This document shows positions 50,649 through 61,392 of a DNA stretch of 64,000 nt, one piece after another; the first letter of the stretch is position 1; every line of letters begins with the position of its first letter. The notes beneath the pieces are model-generated. The model worked only from the letters and a program-made list of their open reading frames with translations, did not search any database and was not told the DNA's origin. The DNA comes from Epiperipatus broadwayi (lineage: Eukaryota > Onychophora > Udeonychophora > Euonychophora > Peripatidae). The stretch is from assembly GCA_028023455.1 (NCBI GenBank), contig JAQFVV010012423.1, positions 1,317,273 through 1,381,272 on the forward strand, in the 5' to 3' direction. Both the position numbers and the translations under genes were made by a program.

Positions 50649-51042
50649 GATCAATAGATGGAGCTTTACCAAGACCTCCAAACAAGCGTATTCTGTTTAC
50701 ATAAACGTCAGAGTCAATATTCACTGTCTTTTTCATTTTGCTCCATCCTCAGATCAGCTGATTTCAAGCTGATTTGCTCTCATAAGTGAAGGGATAGGAG
50801 TCAGAGTCAATTTCACTGTCTTTCATTTTGCTCCACCCTCAGATCAGCTGATTTCAAGCTGATTTGCTCTCATCAGTGAAGGAATAGGAGTTCCTATCCC
50901 TTTATTGATGAGAGCAAATCAGCTTGAAATCAGCTGATCTGAGGGTGGAGCAAAATGAAAGAGACAATGAATATTGACTCTGACATTTATGTAAACAGAA
51001 TACGCTTGTTTGGAGTTCTTGGTAAAGGTCCATCTATTGATC
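50649..51042. repeat. Foldback element related to the 410-bp array
   Basis: A forward segment (50649-50789), a partial forward repeat of its inner part (about 50790-50890) and a reversed segment (about 50892-51042). It shares 'tttacataaacgtcagag', 'agatcagctgatttcaagct' and 'atacaagcg' type strings with the array at 24881-26361, but is much diverged. TA repeats border both sides (50638-50648 and 51092-51111). Same forward/partial-forward/reverse plan on a smaller scale. Confidence 0.8.
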
Positions 51043-51111
51043 ATTAATACAAGCGATAGCAGGTTTTACGTATATAAAATTTGTTTTTCTTTATATATAT
51101 ATATATATATA

Positions 51112-52823
51112 AACAGCAGCCATCTTAACACTGTAATTAGCAATCTATATTAGGCTAGCATATTCACTTATAATTTAACAAATCATGATAGAAAGATATG
51201 ATTTTGATATATTAACTGATATAGGGATAACTTATTTACTGCACACACATGTATATATATATTTAGACATTTTATGATGGGATGTTCTGTAACTCAATTT
51301 AATATCATCTCACCATGTAATGCCTGTGTGTGTTTCACCCCACATTTAGTATTATATACTCATTTTCACATTGTTATTTGACTTATTAATTAATTAATCT
51401 ATTTAAATTTAATTCATTTCCATATCATTCACTCAATTCCAATTCCAATCCATTTATTATCTTTAATATTTTATGTGCATTATAGTTTTAACTGTCAATT
51501 TTACCTTTAAATTAGAATGTTGTGGGGTCTTGTGTGTCTCTCTGCTGGCTTGTAGAAAAAATTGAGACTCATGTGTAACCTCAAATTTTTATTTGTAGAG
51601 TGTTAAGCCATAGAGCACTGGTAAATAGGTTGAAGCTAGGTTGGATCTGGGATCTTAACATTCCATTTTGGTCATCTATAGTAGTTTTACCTAGATTTTG
51701 GGTTTTGTTACCTAGATGTACAAATCTGACCATTAAAATATATACACACTATTTATAATTTTTATTATATTATTATGTAATCAATTAATAAAGATAGGTT
51801 TAGTATTTTGTAATTTATTTCTTAAACTTTTTATAGTAATAAAATCTTAGATAAAAAAAAATCTCTGATGTTTTTATCAAGTTTTTACATTTCTGTGAAT
51901 GTTGACATTAAATATTATAACCTTTTTTTCTTGGTGAGATATATCTATCCAGTCTGGTTTACTAAGCATAGTCACCTGCTTTAAATTTAAATAATGCTTT
52001 AATAAAAGTTGCTTAAATTTATTCAATCATAGTAATTATAATTTTATAATGCAGTAATCTTTATGCTATTTAGAAGTATAAGCACATTGATTTTGAAGTG
52101 AAAGTGATCCGTTTCACATAGATTTGATATGATCATCTATATAATGATAATATTTAATAATGAAAACATTCTATGAAAACAAAATGATATTGAATATCAT
52201 TAAAAAAAACTTGAAGATTTTCAGTTCATAGCTTTATCATGTTTTGTGATTTAAGGTAGTTTATAGTTTAGTACAATTCTTAAAAATAAAAAATTGAAAT
52301 ACTGTTTAGTCAACAATTTGAATTGGCTTATTTTAAAGCATTTTTTTATTAGGCTTGCTTCAACATTTTGGTTTCTCTGTTATCTAAAACAAAAATACAC
52401 AACACACTAAATTAAATTCAAATTGTATTAATATTTATTTAAAATTTATCAATTTAGATAGAACTTACCTTAATGAATAAATTTTCACATTAATATATTT
52501 AAATAACCTATTTTAAGTAGAGTGTCATTTCAGTACAACTCTACAAAGTAAAGACAAGTAAATAAGGACATTAATTATCAGTCAAATGCCTCTAACTAAA
52601 AAAAACTATGTAATATTTTATGATTCAACAATTAAATATTTAGCTGATTGCAGGCCAGGTCATGAAACAAATATTCTAAATTTTCTTGAAACTTGGAAAA
52701 TAATTAAATTTTAGGTTGTCGTCGAATAGCTACTATATCCCACTTGATGGTGCACTTTTCACGCTTAAACTATAAAACATGATCATTCCTGGGACATTAA
52801 TTATAATCATTTTGATGTGTTTT
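51112..52823. other. AT-rich DNA, nothing assigned
   Basis: No supported gene or repeat. Confidence 0.4.
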
Positions 52824-53375
52824 TTGCAATGCGAAAATAAAAACAAAAGAAAATCGTCTTTTTTAAATATTATTTAATTTCAAATATTATTCTTTTATTA
52901 ACGTATACAAATTAAATGATAATAATAAATGTAAAATAAAATAAACAAATTACAATTTCATTCGTCTTTTTTAGTTTGCTTTTTATTAGAAAAATCAATT
53001 TTCTAACAGAGATTTTTTTACTGGGGTTACGGCTTTTTTTGTTGTTGTTGTTTACCGCTATTTTTTATTTCAAATCGAATGACAACTAAAAGTAAAAGTT
53101 GTTACAGTTAGGTTTAGGATTAGTTTTAAGGTTAGTTTAGGGTTAGTTTTAGGGTTAGTTTAGGGTTAGGTTTAGGGTTAGTTTTAGGGTTAGCTTTAGG
53201 GTTAGTTTTAGGGTTAGTTTAGGGTTAGTTTTAGGGTCAGTTTTAGGGTTAGGTTTACGGTTAGTGTTCTGTTGTTTGTAATGCTAAAATAAAAAATATC
53301 AAAATCGTATTTTTGTAAATATTTTTTTTACTAACATCTATAAAATAAATGATAACAATAAATGTAAACTATTAT
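52824..53375. repeat. TTAGGG-like block between direct repeats
   Basis: 53106-53270 is about 165 bp of GGTTAG/TTTAGGG variants, mostly 'gggttagttttag' and 'gggttagtttag', so not a perfect telomere array. It is flanked by direct copies: 52824-52940 and 53275-53375 share the order 'gcaatgc/gtaatgc', 'aaaatcg', 'aaataaatgataa' and 'aataaatgtaaa'. This may be a minisatellite-bearing transposon or a duplication around an interstitial telomere-like tract. Confidence 0.75.
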
Positions 53376-53746
53376 AACGATCGAAATGAAAGTGAAGATC
53401 GAATCTAACCGCAAAAACAATATCTGCAACTACCAGGGCGCCATCTAGGCATTTGAGCCTAGAAAAATTTATAAAGTAGGCAGATACGCGCTGTTAAGAT
53501 TCCACTTTATTTAAATATTCCGATCGTTAGCCCAAGTCACTAGCTCAGCGGAGACACAGAGATAAAAATCTATATCTTAAATATAAAAGAATAAAAGCCA
53601 CTTCCAGAAATTAACACATAAAAATATTTATTTACGCACATATAAAATAACATTTTAATTTTGAGGAATAAATTCAACATTTTAGATTTTTCTATTAATC
53701 TTTTAATTTTACATTTAACTAAGTTTCAATGAGATTAATATTTTAT
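53376..53746. other. CpG-containing DNA, nothing assigned
   Basis: CpG is more frequent here than in most of the window ('gcagatacgcgctg', 'ttccgatcgttagcc'). No frame or RNA identified. Confidence 0.35.
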
Positions 53747-53819
53747 TTAGATAGTTAAGTATGAATAGACTACATAGATCTGCATTTGAAAAGAAAATAT
53801 TCTTCCCTGATTTAACCTT

Positions 53820-54115
53820 AGGCAACAAATTTCGCAACCAAACTGGCGCCATCCATCTGATACATTCATGTATTCAATGTAGCATGATACGACAACACAA
53901 AATACTATACTGTCAGGAAAGTACATCTGAACAGTAAGTAGAATTAGAGAAGACATTGACTCTCCACCAACAGGAATGTCACATCTGTTGGCAAGTAGAA
54001 CAATAAACAAAAAACTCCATAGGAATGGACTGCGGTCTTCTGCCGACTTACCAACCCATCCATAGGCAAACAGAAGGTGTGTGGCATATATATGCAATCC
54101 TGCCCGAAGTGGATC
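53820..54115 (+). pseudogene. Possible Tc1-like transposase fossil
   Basis: The plus-strand frame at 53995-54039 reads 'SRTINKKLHRNGLRS', which resembles the second helix-turn-helix of Tc1-like transposases, where patterns such as S-x-T-(I/V)-x-x-(R/K)-L-(H/R) ... GLR are common. Upstream, the same frame is broken by stops; downstream it runs 'LPTHP' and then a stop. The open minus-strand frame 53747-54097 (116 codons) overlaps and has no recognised domain, so I take it as the shadow. No inverted ends were found. This is a weak call from one motif. Confidence 0.3.
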
Positions 54116-54770
54116 TCATACTACATCTACTAATTACACAAATATATCCAATCCATTGAGCCAATTCAACTACGAAACGAATAACCTAAGATTACCCTCC
54201 CTTAATATAACTTTACAACTATATAGCCATTCACGCCCGACTTAAATTTAACATTTAGATACATTCGCACAAATGAATTTTATAAAATTTGTTTTAAAAT
54301 GTTGAGTATAGATCAGCTACACAGATTCCATGGTCAAAAACATCCCAAATTAAACACAACCGATCAAAATACAAAGTCATCGATAAGCGTCACTTGCATA
54401 GGGAATATACAAATCCCATTAGCATTCATCGTAAGATGCTTGCAGTGATATTGTTGACATATATTCTAATTGAATGTGAAAACCACAACATTATCAACCG
54501 CTAACGAATCTATGCAATGTCTATACCCAACCTTAAATTTCATCATTTAATATTTAAACAACAATTAATTTATACAATAAGAGAAAAAAAAATGGAAATG
54601 ATTTTTATCAATCGGAAAACATATAAAATTAAACATTATTAATTTGATTTAAAAACTTACAAAAGTCAGATAAGAGTCCGTTTTTAACATTTAAGTTGGC
54701 TTGTTTATCAATTTATAAAACTTGATGAAAGTTCTTAATTGATTTTAATAATTGTTCATTTCATATAGCT
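54116..54770. other. Nothing assigned
   Basis: Moderately AT-rich, with no supported gene or repeat. Confidence 0.35.
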
Positions 54771-54859
54771 TATGGTAGAAGAGTCCAGGTTCCTGTTTTT
54801 AATTCCCGCGATGTCTCCATTGGAAGATAATGTTCTGGAAGTAGCATTAGCTGATTCCA

Positions 54860-55439
54860 TTCTGGTATCACAGTCTTTTCATTTTATATATTTTTTTAAA
54901 ACAAACAAAAAAAATGAAAGAACGGCAAATGCGTATTACCGTTCTCATCAAATCAAGTCCGAAAAAACTGTCTGGAACTCAATATTTCTCTTTTTATAGT
55001 AAATCTCCAGATTGAATGAACAAAGATGTCACTAATCCATCACTTTCGTTAGGGTCCTAGCCAAGGCTTAGTGTTTCCATTGGTCAAGCTAATTTCTCTT
55101 TATTTTCTTATCTATCTTTCATTAGATCATTTTAATCATACAAGAGCCCAAGGCTAGCTTGGTTTTCGATAATTCATAAACAATCATTTCCATTTACAGA
55201 TTACATTAATTAATACCTGTTTTTATTTTTAAATCTTGTACTTTTTTTTTTATAAAAAAAGTACGTTCAAATACTTATTTGTTTTTTTAAAAAAAAATAT
55301 TTTTAAAGTTTGGCATTTGTGTGAATGTATATACGTTTAACAAACATTTTAATTTTAGCATTTAGTTTTTTACTTTTATTTGCGAACTTTTAAGTTTTTA
55401 TTTTAAATTAATGTAACGACATATTTATATATCGTTACA
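54860..55439 (-). mobile_element. LTR of an LTR retrotransposon (minus strand)
   Basis: The minus-strand start at 55439 is 'TGTAACGATATA', in a 28-bp near-palindrome (55412-55439). From there to at least 55018 it matches the plus-strand sequence 63521-64000 at roughly 85 percent. A CCAAT motif (55077-55085) and a TATA box 'CTATAAAAAG' (54991-55000) in minus-strand order fit a U3 promoter. The far edge is not seen; 54860 is a guess. No pol gene is adjacent, so this may be a solo LTR or a truncated element. Confidence 0.6.
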
Positions 55440-55855
55440 CTATATTCAACAAAGTATAACAGTAGTCGCAGAAAAGAAAGAAACTAAAACTTTTTTAAAC
55501 AACGACAAATATATATATATAATGTTTATAATATATGCTTTTTATGACATTTAAAAAAACAGTGTACAATTGTACTTTTCTTTCTGGATATTTTTGTGTT
55601 AATGCTCTTTTTTATTTCAAAAATATACACACGGTACAATCTTAAAATGTCTCGTGGAAATGTTACGAACAATACATTACTTGACGCGTTACCTAATTCC
55701 AATTCACTTTATACATATATCTCGTCAACATTTACTACTTAAAACTTCAATACACTACGGTGTAAAAACTCTGTTAATTATTACTTTACAAAATCTGAAC
55801 ATTTCAATACTTTAAAATAATAAAAAAATCAATGAAAATAACATTTCCATCCAAT
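55440..55855. other. AT-rich DNA, nothing assigned
   Basis: No supported feature beyond a short (TA)n run near 55510. Confidence 0.4.
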
Positions 55856-56130
55856 TCAAAAAAACACTCTCTCTCCCCAAGCCGTAACAATTTTATAAAC
55901 TGTGCGAATTGGGAAAATGTATTTGCCGTGTAAACATACATGCTGTACTGCGACGCGATATAGTGGCCTGCAATCTGTAGTACAACAAAAAAATTGTATT
56001 ATAGAAAACACGGGTTCGAACGTGTCGGCCGCGGAAACGGCATTTTTATGTGTTTTAGCGCGAAAACAGCACCATCCAGTGGGATTTGATGGCTCATCGA
56101 TGACAAACAAATTTTATTCAGCCTGAGTTC
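55856..56130. other. Short CpG-rich patch with open frames on both strands
   Basis: Frames 55902-56126 (plus, 74 codons) and 55856-56110 (minus, 84 codons) overlap. The segment has many CpGs ('tgcgacgcgat', 'cgtgtcggccgcgg', 'tagcgcgaaaac'), unlike most of the window. No domain is recognised in either frame. It may be a young CpG-rich element, an exon or a promoter. Confidence 0.4.
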
Positions 56131-56317
56131 AAGTTGTAATTGTGCACATAAAATAAAAATATTGCATATATATACATAAATGATGTTTGGAGTTTTCTTT
56201 TTTGTTTTTGCTAATAAATTGTAAATAAAAAAATGTGTGTTAAAATGTTTTAATTCTTATTAATGTATTTTTTTTACTTATACAATATCCTCATAATAAA
56301 GCAAAGTAATATTCTAG

Positions 56318-56400
56318 AAGGGACTTGAACTCAAATTTTCAAGCTCCCTACAGCTATCCATTCCATTTTATACAACCGATAGACATGACCACATACTGTG
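56318..56400 (-). mobile_element. tRNA-like SINE family B copy
   Basis: On the minus strand, 'tatgtggtcatgtctatcgg' is followed by 'ttgagttcaagtccc', matching the copy at 18590-18670. The B box is close to consensus. Frame 56331-56519 is incidental. A C9 tract lies at 56501-56509. Confidence 0.5.
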
Positions 56401-56519
56401 TGAAAAAGATAAATGATCTCCAATATAAATAACTTACTGCAACTGAAAATCCTTCCGGAATTTTCTCTCAAATATTGAAAAATACTGGAGAAGTAACACA
56501 CCCCCCCCCTACTGAACAA

Positions 56520-57389
56520 CTATCGACTGTCATGAGATTTGTGTGTGTATTTTTTATTTTCATGAATTTTAGTAATGTAACATGAAAAATAGAATTGCAA
56601 TTATATTGTGTGAATACCGATATGCAATATAATCAAATGATTTATTATTTGAGAGTGCAAAAGAAGTTCGAACAATGGAAGCGGCATAGCCGGAGCTGTG
56701 ATCACGGGACTTTGAGAACCAGACATAACCAATCTATCATTACAGTAACCGGTGCATTATCCAAAATGTGGTTGATATTAAAAAACAACTATTAGATAAA
56801 ATCTCATTAATTAAAAAAAAAAAAGTGTTTCGTGTTTTTTAGGAATAGGAATAATATTCCTATTTAAAATTAATTTAGACTTTATAATTAATAAAATATA
56901 TAAATGTAAACATGTTTGACAAAAATTAATATTTGACATTGCTTTTTGTATAAATCTATAATGATTAAGTAAGATTTTGTGACAACATTTTTTATATTGA
57001 GGAAAGTAATCAATATATTTTTAGAAAAGATAAAAAATGAAACATAAAATACGTAACCAATATTAACAAAGGAAACATAAACTTGAAAAATTATTGAAAC
57101 TAAGGTATTTTATTTGTTTTAGTTCTTTTTAAAGTCGAGAATCGATATTACAGAAGTAATTTATCACATTGATTTAATGATATATATATATGTATTCAGA
57201 AGGATAATAAAATATGATAAATTCTGTGCAAACATTTAAAAATTTATTTTCTATAAAAAAAAAATTAAAAAGAAAAAGTTTAAAAAAAATAAAGAATTAT
57301 ATTTAATAATAAAAATGTAATATCTCAACGTAAATTCTTTTATAGATAATTAAGTACAAACTTTTTTCACATAGGAGTAAATTCCATTT
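56520..57389. other. AT-rich DNA, nothing assigned
   Basis: No supported gene. A less AT-rich piece at 56670-56770 has a 66-codon frame (56595-56795) with no recognised domain. Confidence 0.4.
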
Positions 57390-57720
57390 TATTACTGCAC
57401 TTTGGCAACCTGCTATAAGCGTATATAATCAATAGTTGCTAGATAGTAATGCTTGTCTAATTTCTGTCCTATTACTAGACTAGTGTTTGACTTATCATCT
57501 TCATCAGTCAGAATTTTTGAATCTAAATCTAGGACCATTATTTGTTTAAATCTAAAATAGTTTTCCTATAACACCTATCTTTAATTTTTATTTATACTAT
57601 CAAGCTACTAACAAGAAATTATAAAAAAAACCACTGTAATATTTTGAATCCAAACAACTTACTCAGTTATGTAGATCTGATATTGGCACACAATCTATAT
57701 ATTCCAAAATTCTGTTTTAA
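57390..57720. repeat. Diverged foldback family A copy
   Basis: The order 'attactgcactttggcaac', 'ataatcaatagttgctagat', 'cctattactagactagt', 'catcagtcagaat' and 'ttatgtagatctgat' parallels 32918-33260 with many changes. Old copy. Confidence 0.45.
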
Positions 57721-58338
57721 TTTTTAAATACATTTCCTATTTTTGGCTAGTATTGGTATAAAAACACACACAAAAAGAAATCACATGACATCAGTTTAAT
57801 AATTTTTTTGTTTAAAAAATTATATTAGTTGAGGTCATGTTATTTCTATGAGGCTTTGCACAGTGAATTTGTTCTACACTGACATTTCTTATTATAACTA
57901 TGAGCAATTTATTCAAAATACTAACTCTATTGAAAGAATGAAGCAAGACACACTTTTAGATAGTGAAGCTGTGTAAACAACAATTTTCTAATTAATCACA
58001 TAAGTTCTTTTTAGTTTATTTCATGTTACTTGATTCCAGAATAAATCTACATTGTTTACAAAGGATATTCAGTGCAGAGAATAGATGTTATTGAAAGAAT
58101 AAATTTAGTTATTATTTCACCTATGAGTCTCATGAATTTCTATGACTGATCTCACACTACAAAACTTTTAAATACAGATAACATTGCTAACAATTAATCA
58201 TTGATTATGTGTTGAAAAAACACTTGTTTCCCTGAAGATTACTCAAATATTACTATGCTAAACATTTCAGAGATCTAGTAATTCTGTAAAATAAAGCTGT
58301 CACAAAACCATATTTTATTTTAATTTGTTATTCTTTTA

Positions 58339-58340
<2 letters not shown>

Positions 58341-58373
<33 letters not shown>

Positions 58374-58379
58374 TGTAAT

Positions 58380-58415
<36 letters not shown>

Positions 58416-58420
58416 ATTAC
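58341..58420. repeat. (TA)n with 'gtaatgttta' inverted ends
   Basis: (TA)15 at 58341-58370. Then 'gtaatgttta' (58375 on), (TA)n, and the inverted 'taaacattac' (to 58420). Self-complementary. Confidence 0.9.
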
Positions 58421-58452
58421 AAGCATAAAGCTAAACTAGTCAATATAAAAGT

Positions 58453-58686
58453 AGAGTTAAAAATAGATATCTTAGTTTTGCTTTGTATGTCCATGAAAAA
58501 GATACTGGCCACACTATTGATTTTGATGAAGCTAAGGTTGTCTTCTTTGAGAGAAATGAAATCAAAAGAAGAATTAAAGAGTCTTTATTATTGAAAATTT
58601 ATTATTCTGAAGCAATTAACTTATTTAAGAGTTCTTTTAATATTAAGGGTGGATGGGAAGTGAATGGATTTGTGGGTAGTTTTTAA
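58453..58686 (+). pseudogene. Penelope-like GIY-YIG C-terminal end
   Basis: A 78-codon frame without stops, 58453-58686, with 'SFALYVHEKDTGH', 'HTIDFDEAKVVFFERNE', 'IKRRIKESLLLKIY' and 'FNIKGGWEVNGF'. This fits the last third of the Penelope-like GIY-YIG domain, including the conserved H ... E ... RRI(R/K)E order. The catalytic GIY and YIG part is absent; upstream is a (TA)n palindrome, which marks the 5' truncation or the insertion point. The frame is clean, so it is younger than the remnant at 42380-43045, and on the opposite strand. Confidence 0.7.
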
Positions 58687-58822
58687 TAGTATATATAATG
58701 TGTGGTTTTTTTTTGTAGTTCTTTACACTTGAGAAGTCTGTTTGTAGCAGTGAAACCTTAGGTTGTGTTTTAATATTATTTTTATGCTGGTCTGGTTTAA
58801 TTTTAGATTTGGGGTAGTTTTG

Positions 58823-58824
<2 letters not shown>

Positions 58825-58891
<67 letters not shown>
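58825..58891. repeat. (TA)n microsatellite
   Basis: About 33 TA units, starting 138 bp after the Penelope-like stop codon. Confidence 0.97.
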
Positions 58892-58893
<2 letters not shown>

Positions 58894-59154
58894 ATCTTTG
58901 ACTTTTTTTTGTAAAGGAATATTTATTTCAAGATTATTGATGATGATTTAGAGTTCTATATATTATTCTTACATTGAAAAAGTTATCTATTTATTGATGA
59001 TCAAGACTCACAGATCATTAATTAATGATTATCATAATAATTGCAATCATGATATTTTATACATCTTATTGATAAAGAATAACAGCAATATAACTGCATT
59101 TAACTGATGGTGCTGCTGTTAACTGTAATGATAAAAAAGGCTTATGGCTTTATT

Positions 59155-59270
59155 GGTTGGGAGTTCATAAAAAGTTTGATTGCCTGAATTGCAAGTGCCA
59201 GAATTGAACCTGTGAACTCCCAATCTCTAGTTGGGTGCTCTGCCAATTGTGCCAAATTGTGCAGAGTATT
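59155..59270 (-). mobile_element. tRNA-derived SINE head
   Basis: On the minus strand: A box 'TGGCACAATTGG', anticodon-type stem CCCAA/TTGGG with a 7-nt loop CTAGAGA (anticodon AGA if read literally), and B box 'GGTTCAATTCT'. The acceptor stem is not clearly paired and the sequence continues into an AT-rich body, so I take it as a SINE head rather than a tRNA-Ser gene. Confidence 0.6.
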
Positions 59271-59931
59271 ATAATGATGATGTATAATTATCTAAAGTGC
59301 AGCAAGAATTTTAATTTAAATAATCTAAATGAAATCAAAGAGAAAGACATTTTATTTAATTAGTAAAGTTACTATGAATAAATGGCAAACATTTTTGTAG
59401 TATGTATTTGTTTTGAATATAAATCTAATATAAAATAACATCATTTCCTGATTAAACTAAAAAGACATCATGCCTTCAGACTTTTTAATGTGGGGTATTT
59501 TCTTCTATACACACATATATGCCTAAATTAGCTTGGATAAAACATAAAGAATCAGATATTAAATAAAATATACCATTTACTAACAGTAAAGAGAAATCAT
59601 TTAAAATTAACAAAACACACTTATGAGAGATATAAAAAATACTTCACAAAATATAACTATTGCCTTAAAAAATGATATTAACACTCCTTATATTAACTCT
59701 ATTTATTTGTAATATTGTTTCTCATAGAGTACTTTGATGGCTTAGGTGTGCTATAGCTTTAAATTGGTTTTTTAAAGGCCTTTTTTTACCATTATTTATA
59801 GACATTTTTTGTTAAAAACTCAAATTAAACTATTCTGGTGACTATTGGCACATTCAGATTTTTTTATGTAACTAATAAATGAATAAGAGTAGTCTATTGA
59901 ATATAAGTTGAAAAGATCCTGATAAAACTAG
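59271..59931. other. AT-rich DNA, nothing assigned
   Basis: No supported feature. Confidence 0.4.
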
Positions 59932-60285
59932 ATGCCAGAAGGCTTGTGAATAAAATCCCCATCTAGTGCCTACTCATCCAATATTCCCAGACTAGTTTCT
60001 GGCTTATGGACTTCGTCAGTGAGGAACCTTGGATCTGAGAGCACTGCATCTTAGGATCTAGACGCAGTGCTCTCAGATCCAAGGCTTGTCACTGATAAAG
60101 GTCATAATCCAGAAAGTAGTCTGGGAATATTGGATGAGTAGGCACTAGATGGGGATTTTATGCACAAGCCTTCTGGCATTCATTGATTACTCTAGCTTGC
60201 TGTATGTGGCAATATATATAGTGAGTTTTGCCTGTTTTAACAACAGTTATACACAAGCATAAGAGGGGTGGACATGTGATGTTTA
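59932..60285. repeat. Foldback family A: 116-bp-arm palindrome plus tail
   Basis: Arms 59932-60047 and 60064-60179 are inverted copies with few mismatches around a 16-bp centre containing 'tcttaggatct'. The tail to about 60285 ('gagttttgcctgttttaaca', 'acatgtgatgttta') matches 11365-11515 and the start of 32918. This is the cleanest copy of the family. No coding capacity. Confidence 0.85.
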
Positions 60286-61146
60286 TTGGCTTAAAAATAC
60301 AAGTTAAAAACTTGAAGTATCATTATACCAGAAACAACAAAAATTATGATCATGATGCTATGTCAAACAACAGTGATTCTAAATTTTTATAAGTTAATAA
60401 ATATAAATGCAATTTTCAATTTTAGGCAAGATTTTATAATAATTCATTCAAGATTAAAAATTGGAATTGAGTCAATAAATATTTCATTAATTTTATTTTT
60501 ATGATAGTATTATGACAAAGAAACAGTAATCATAAAGTCATTGTTCCCATTACATATTTCACATTTTTATGGTAAGTTTAAATATAATTTTTTAGAGTTT
60601 TTTTTCATGTGTAAACTTAAATTTATAACAATTCAAATGCAATTTCTTAATTCATATTATTGAATACAGGTTTTAAATATTAAAATTAAAATATTAAGCT
60701 GATAACTTAAATTTCATTAGATATGGGTAGAAAACAAAAATTAAATGTAAAAGAGTTAATAAATATTTCTAAAAGTTCAGTCAAAGTTACAGAATTTCTG
60801 AATTTAAATTTTTTTTCTATTTTTTATCTTTTATTTTGTTCAAGAATGAAAGTGGAAATTGCTTTAAATTTCTTGATATAATTCTTTTTGGAAACAATAT
60901 ATTTTGAAATGTTTATATATATACACACAGAGAGACTGACAGTTAAAAATATTTTTAAAATAGCAATCAATAAAATAACTGTTTTAAAAAAATAAATTAA
61001 CTTAAACTATAATGTATATGTGTCATTGTCATAAATATACTTGATATATAAATATTTACAACAAAAAAATATTAAAATTGTAATTTAATTATAGGGAGGA
61101 TAAATACTATTTATTTAAATATTTGATCTTATATGAACTTGAAAAT
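60286..61146. other. AT-rich DNA, nothing assigned
   Basis: No supported feature. Confidence 0.4.
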
Positions 61147-61198
61147 AATAATAATAATAATTATTATTATTATTAATATAATAATAATAATAATAATA

Positions 61199-61295
<97 letters not shown>

Positions 61296-61392
61296 TAGTA
61301 GTAGTAGTAGTAGTAGTAGTAAAGCAGCAGTAGTAGTAGTAGGAGTAGTAGTAGCAGTAGTAGTAGTAGCAGCAGCAATAGCAGCAGCAGTT
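61147..61392. repeat. Compound trinucleotide microsatellite
   Basis: Blocks in order: (AAT)n, (ATT)n, (AAT)n, (ATT)n, (AGT)n with one slip near 61294, then AGT mixed with AGC. All open frames here, on both strands, are repeat translations. Confidence 0.97.

Noticed and set aside
53106-53270. True chromosome end or intact interstitial telomere
   Set aside because: Units are irregular with T-rich spacers, and ordinary sequence follows on both sides.
54850-54870. Primer-binding site 'TGGTATCACAG' on the plus strand
   Set aside because: It resembles the initiator-Met type site, but the LTR-like sequence lies on the opposite side and strand, so the placement does not fit.
59155-59270. tRNA-Ser(AGA) gene
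   Set aside because: The acceptor stem does not pair well and the sequence runs on as a SINE-like body.
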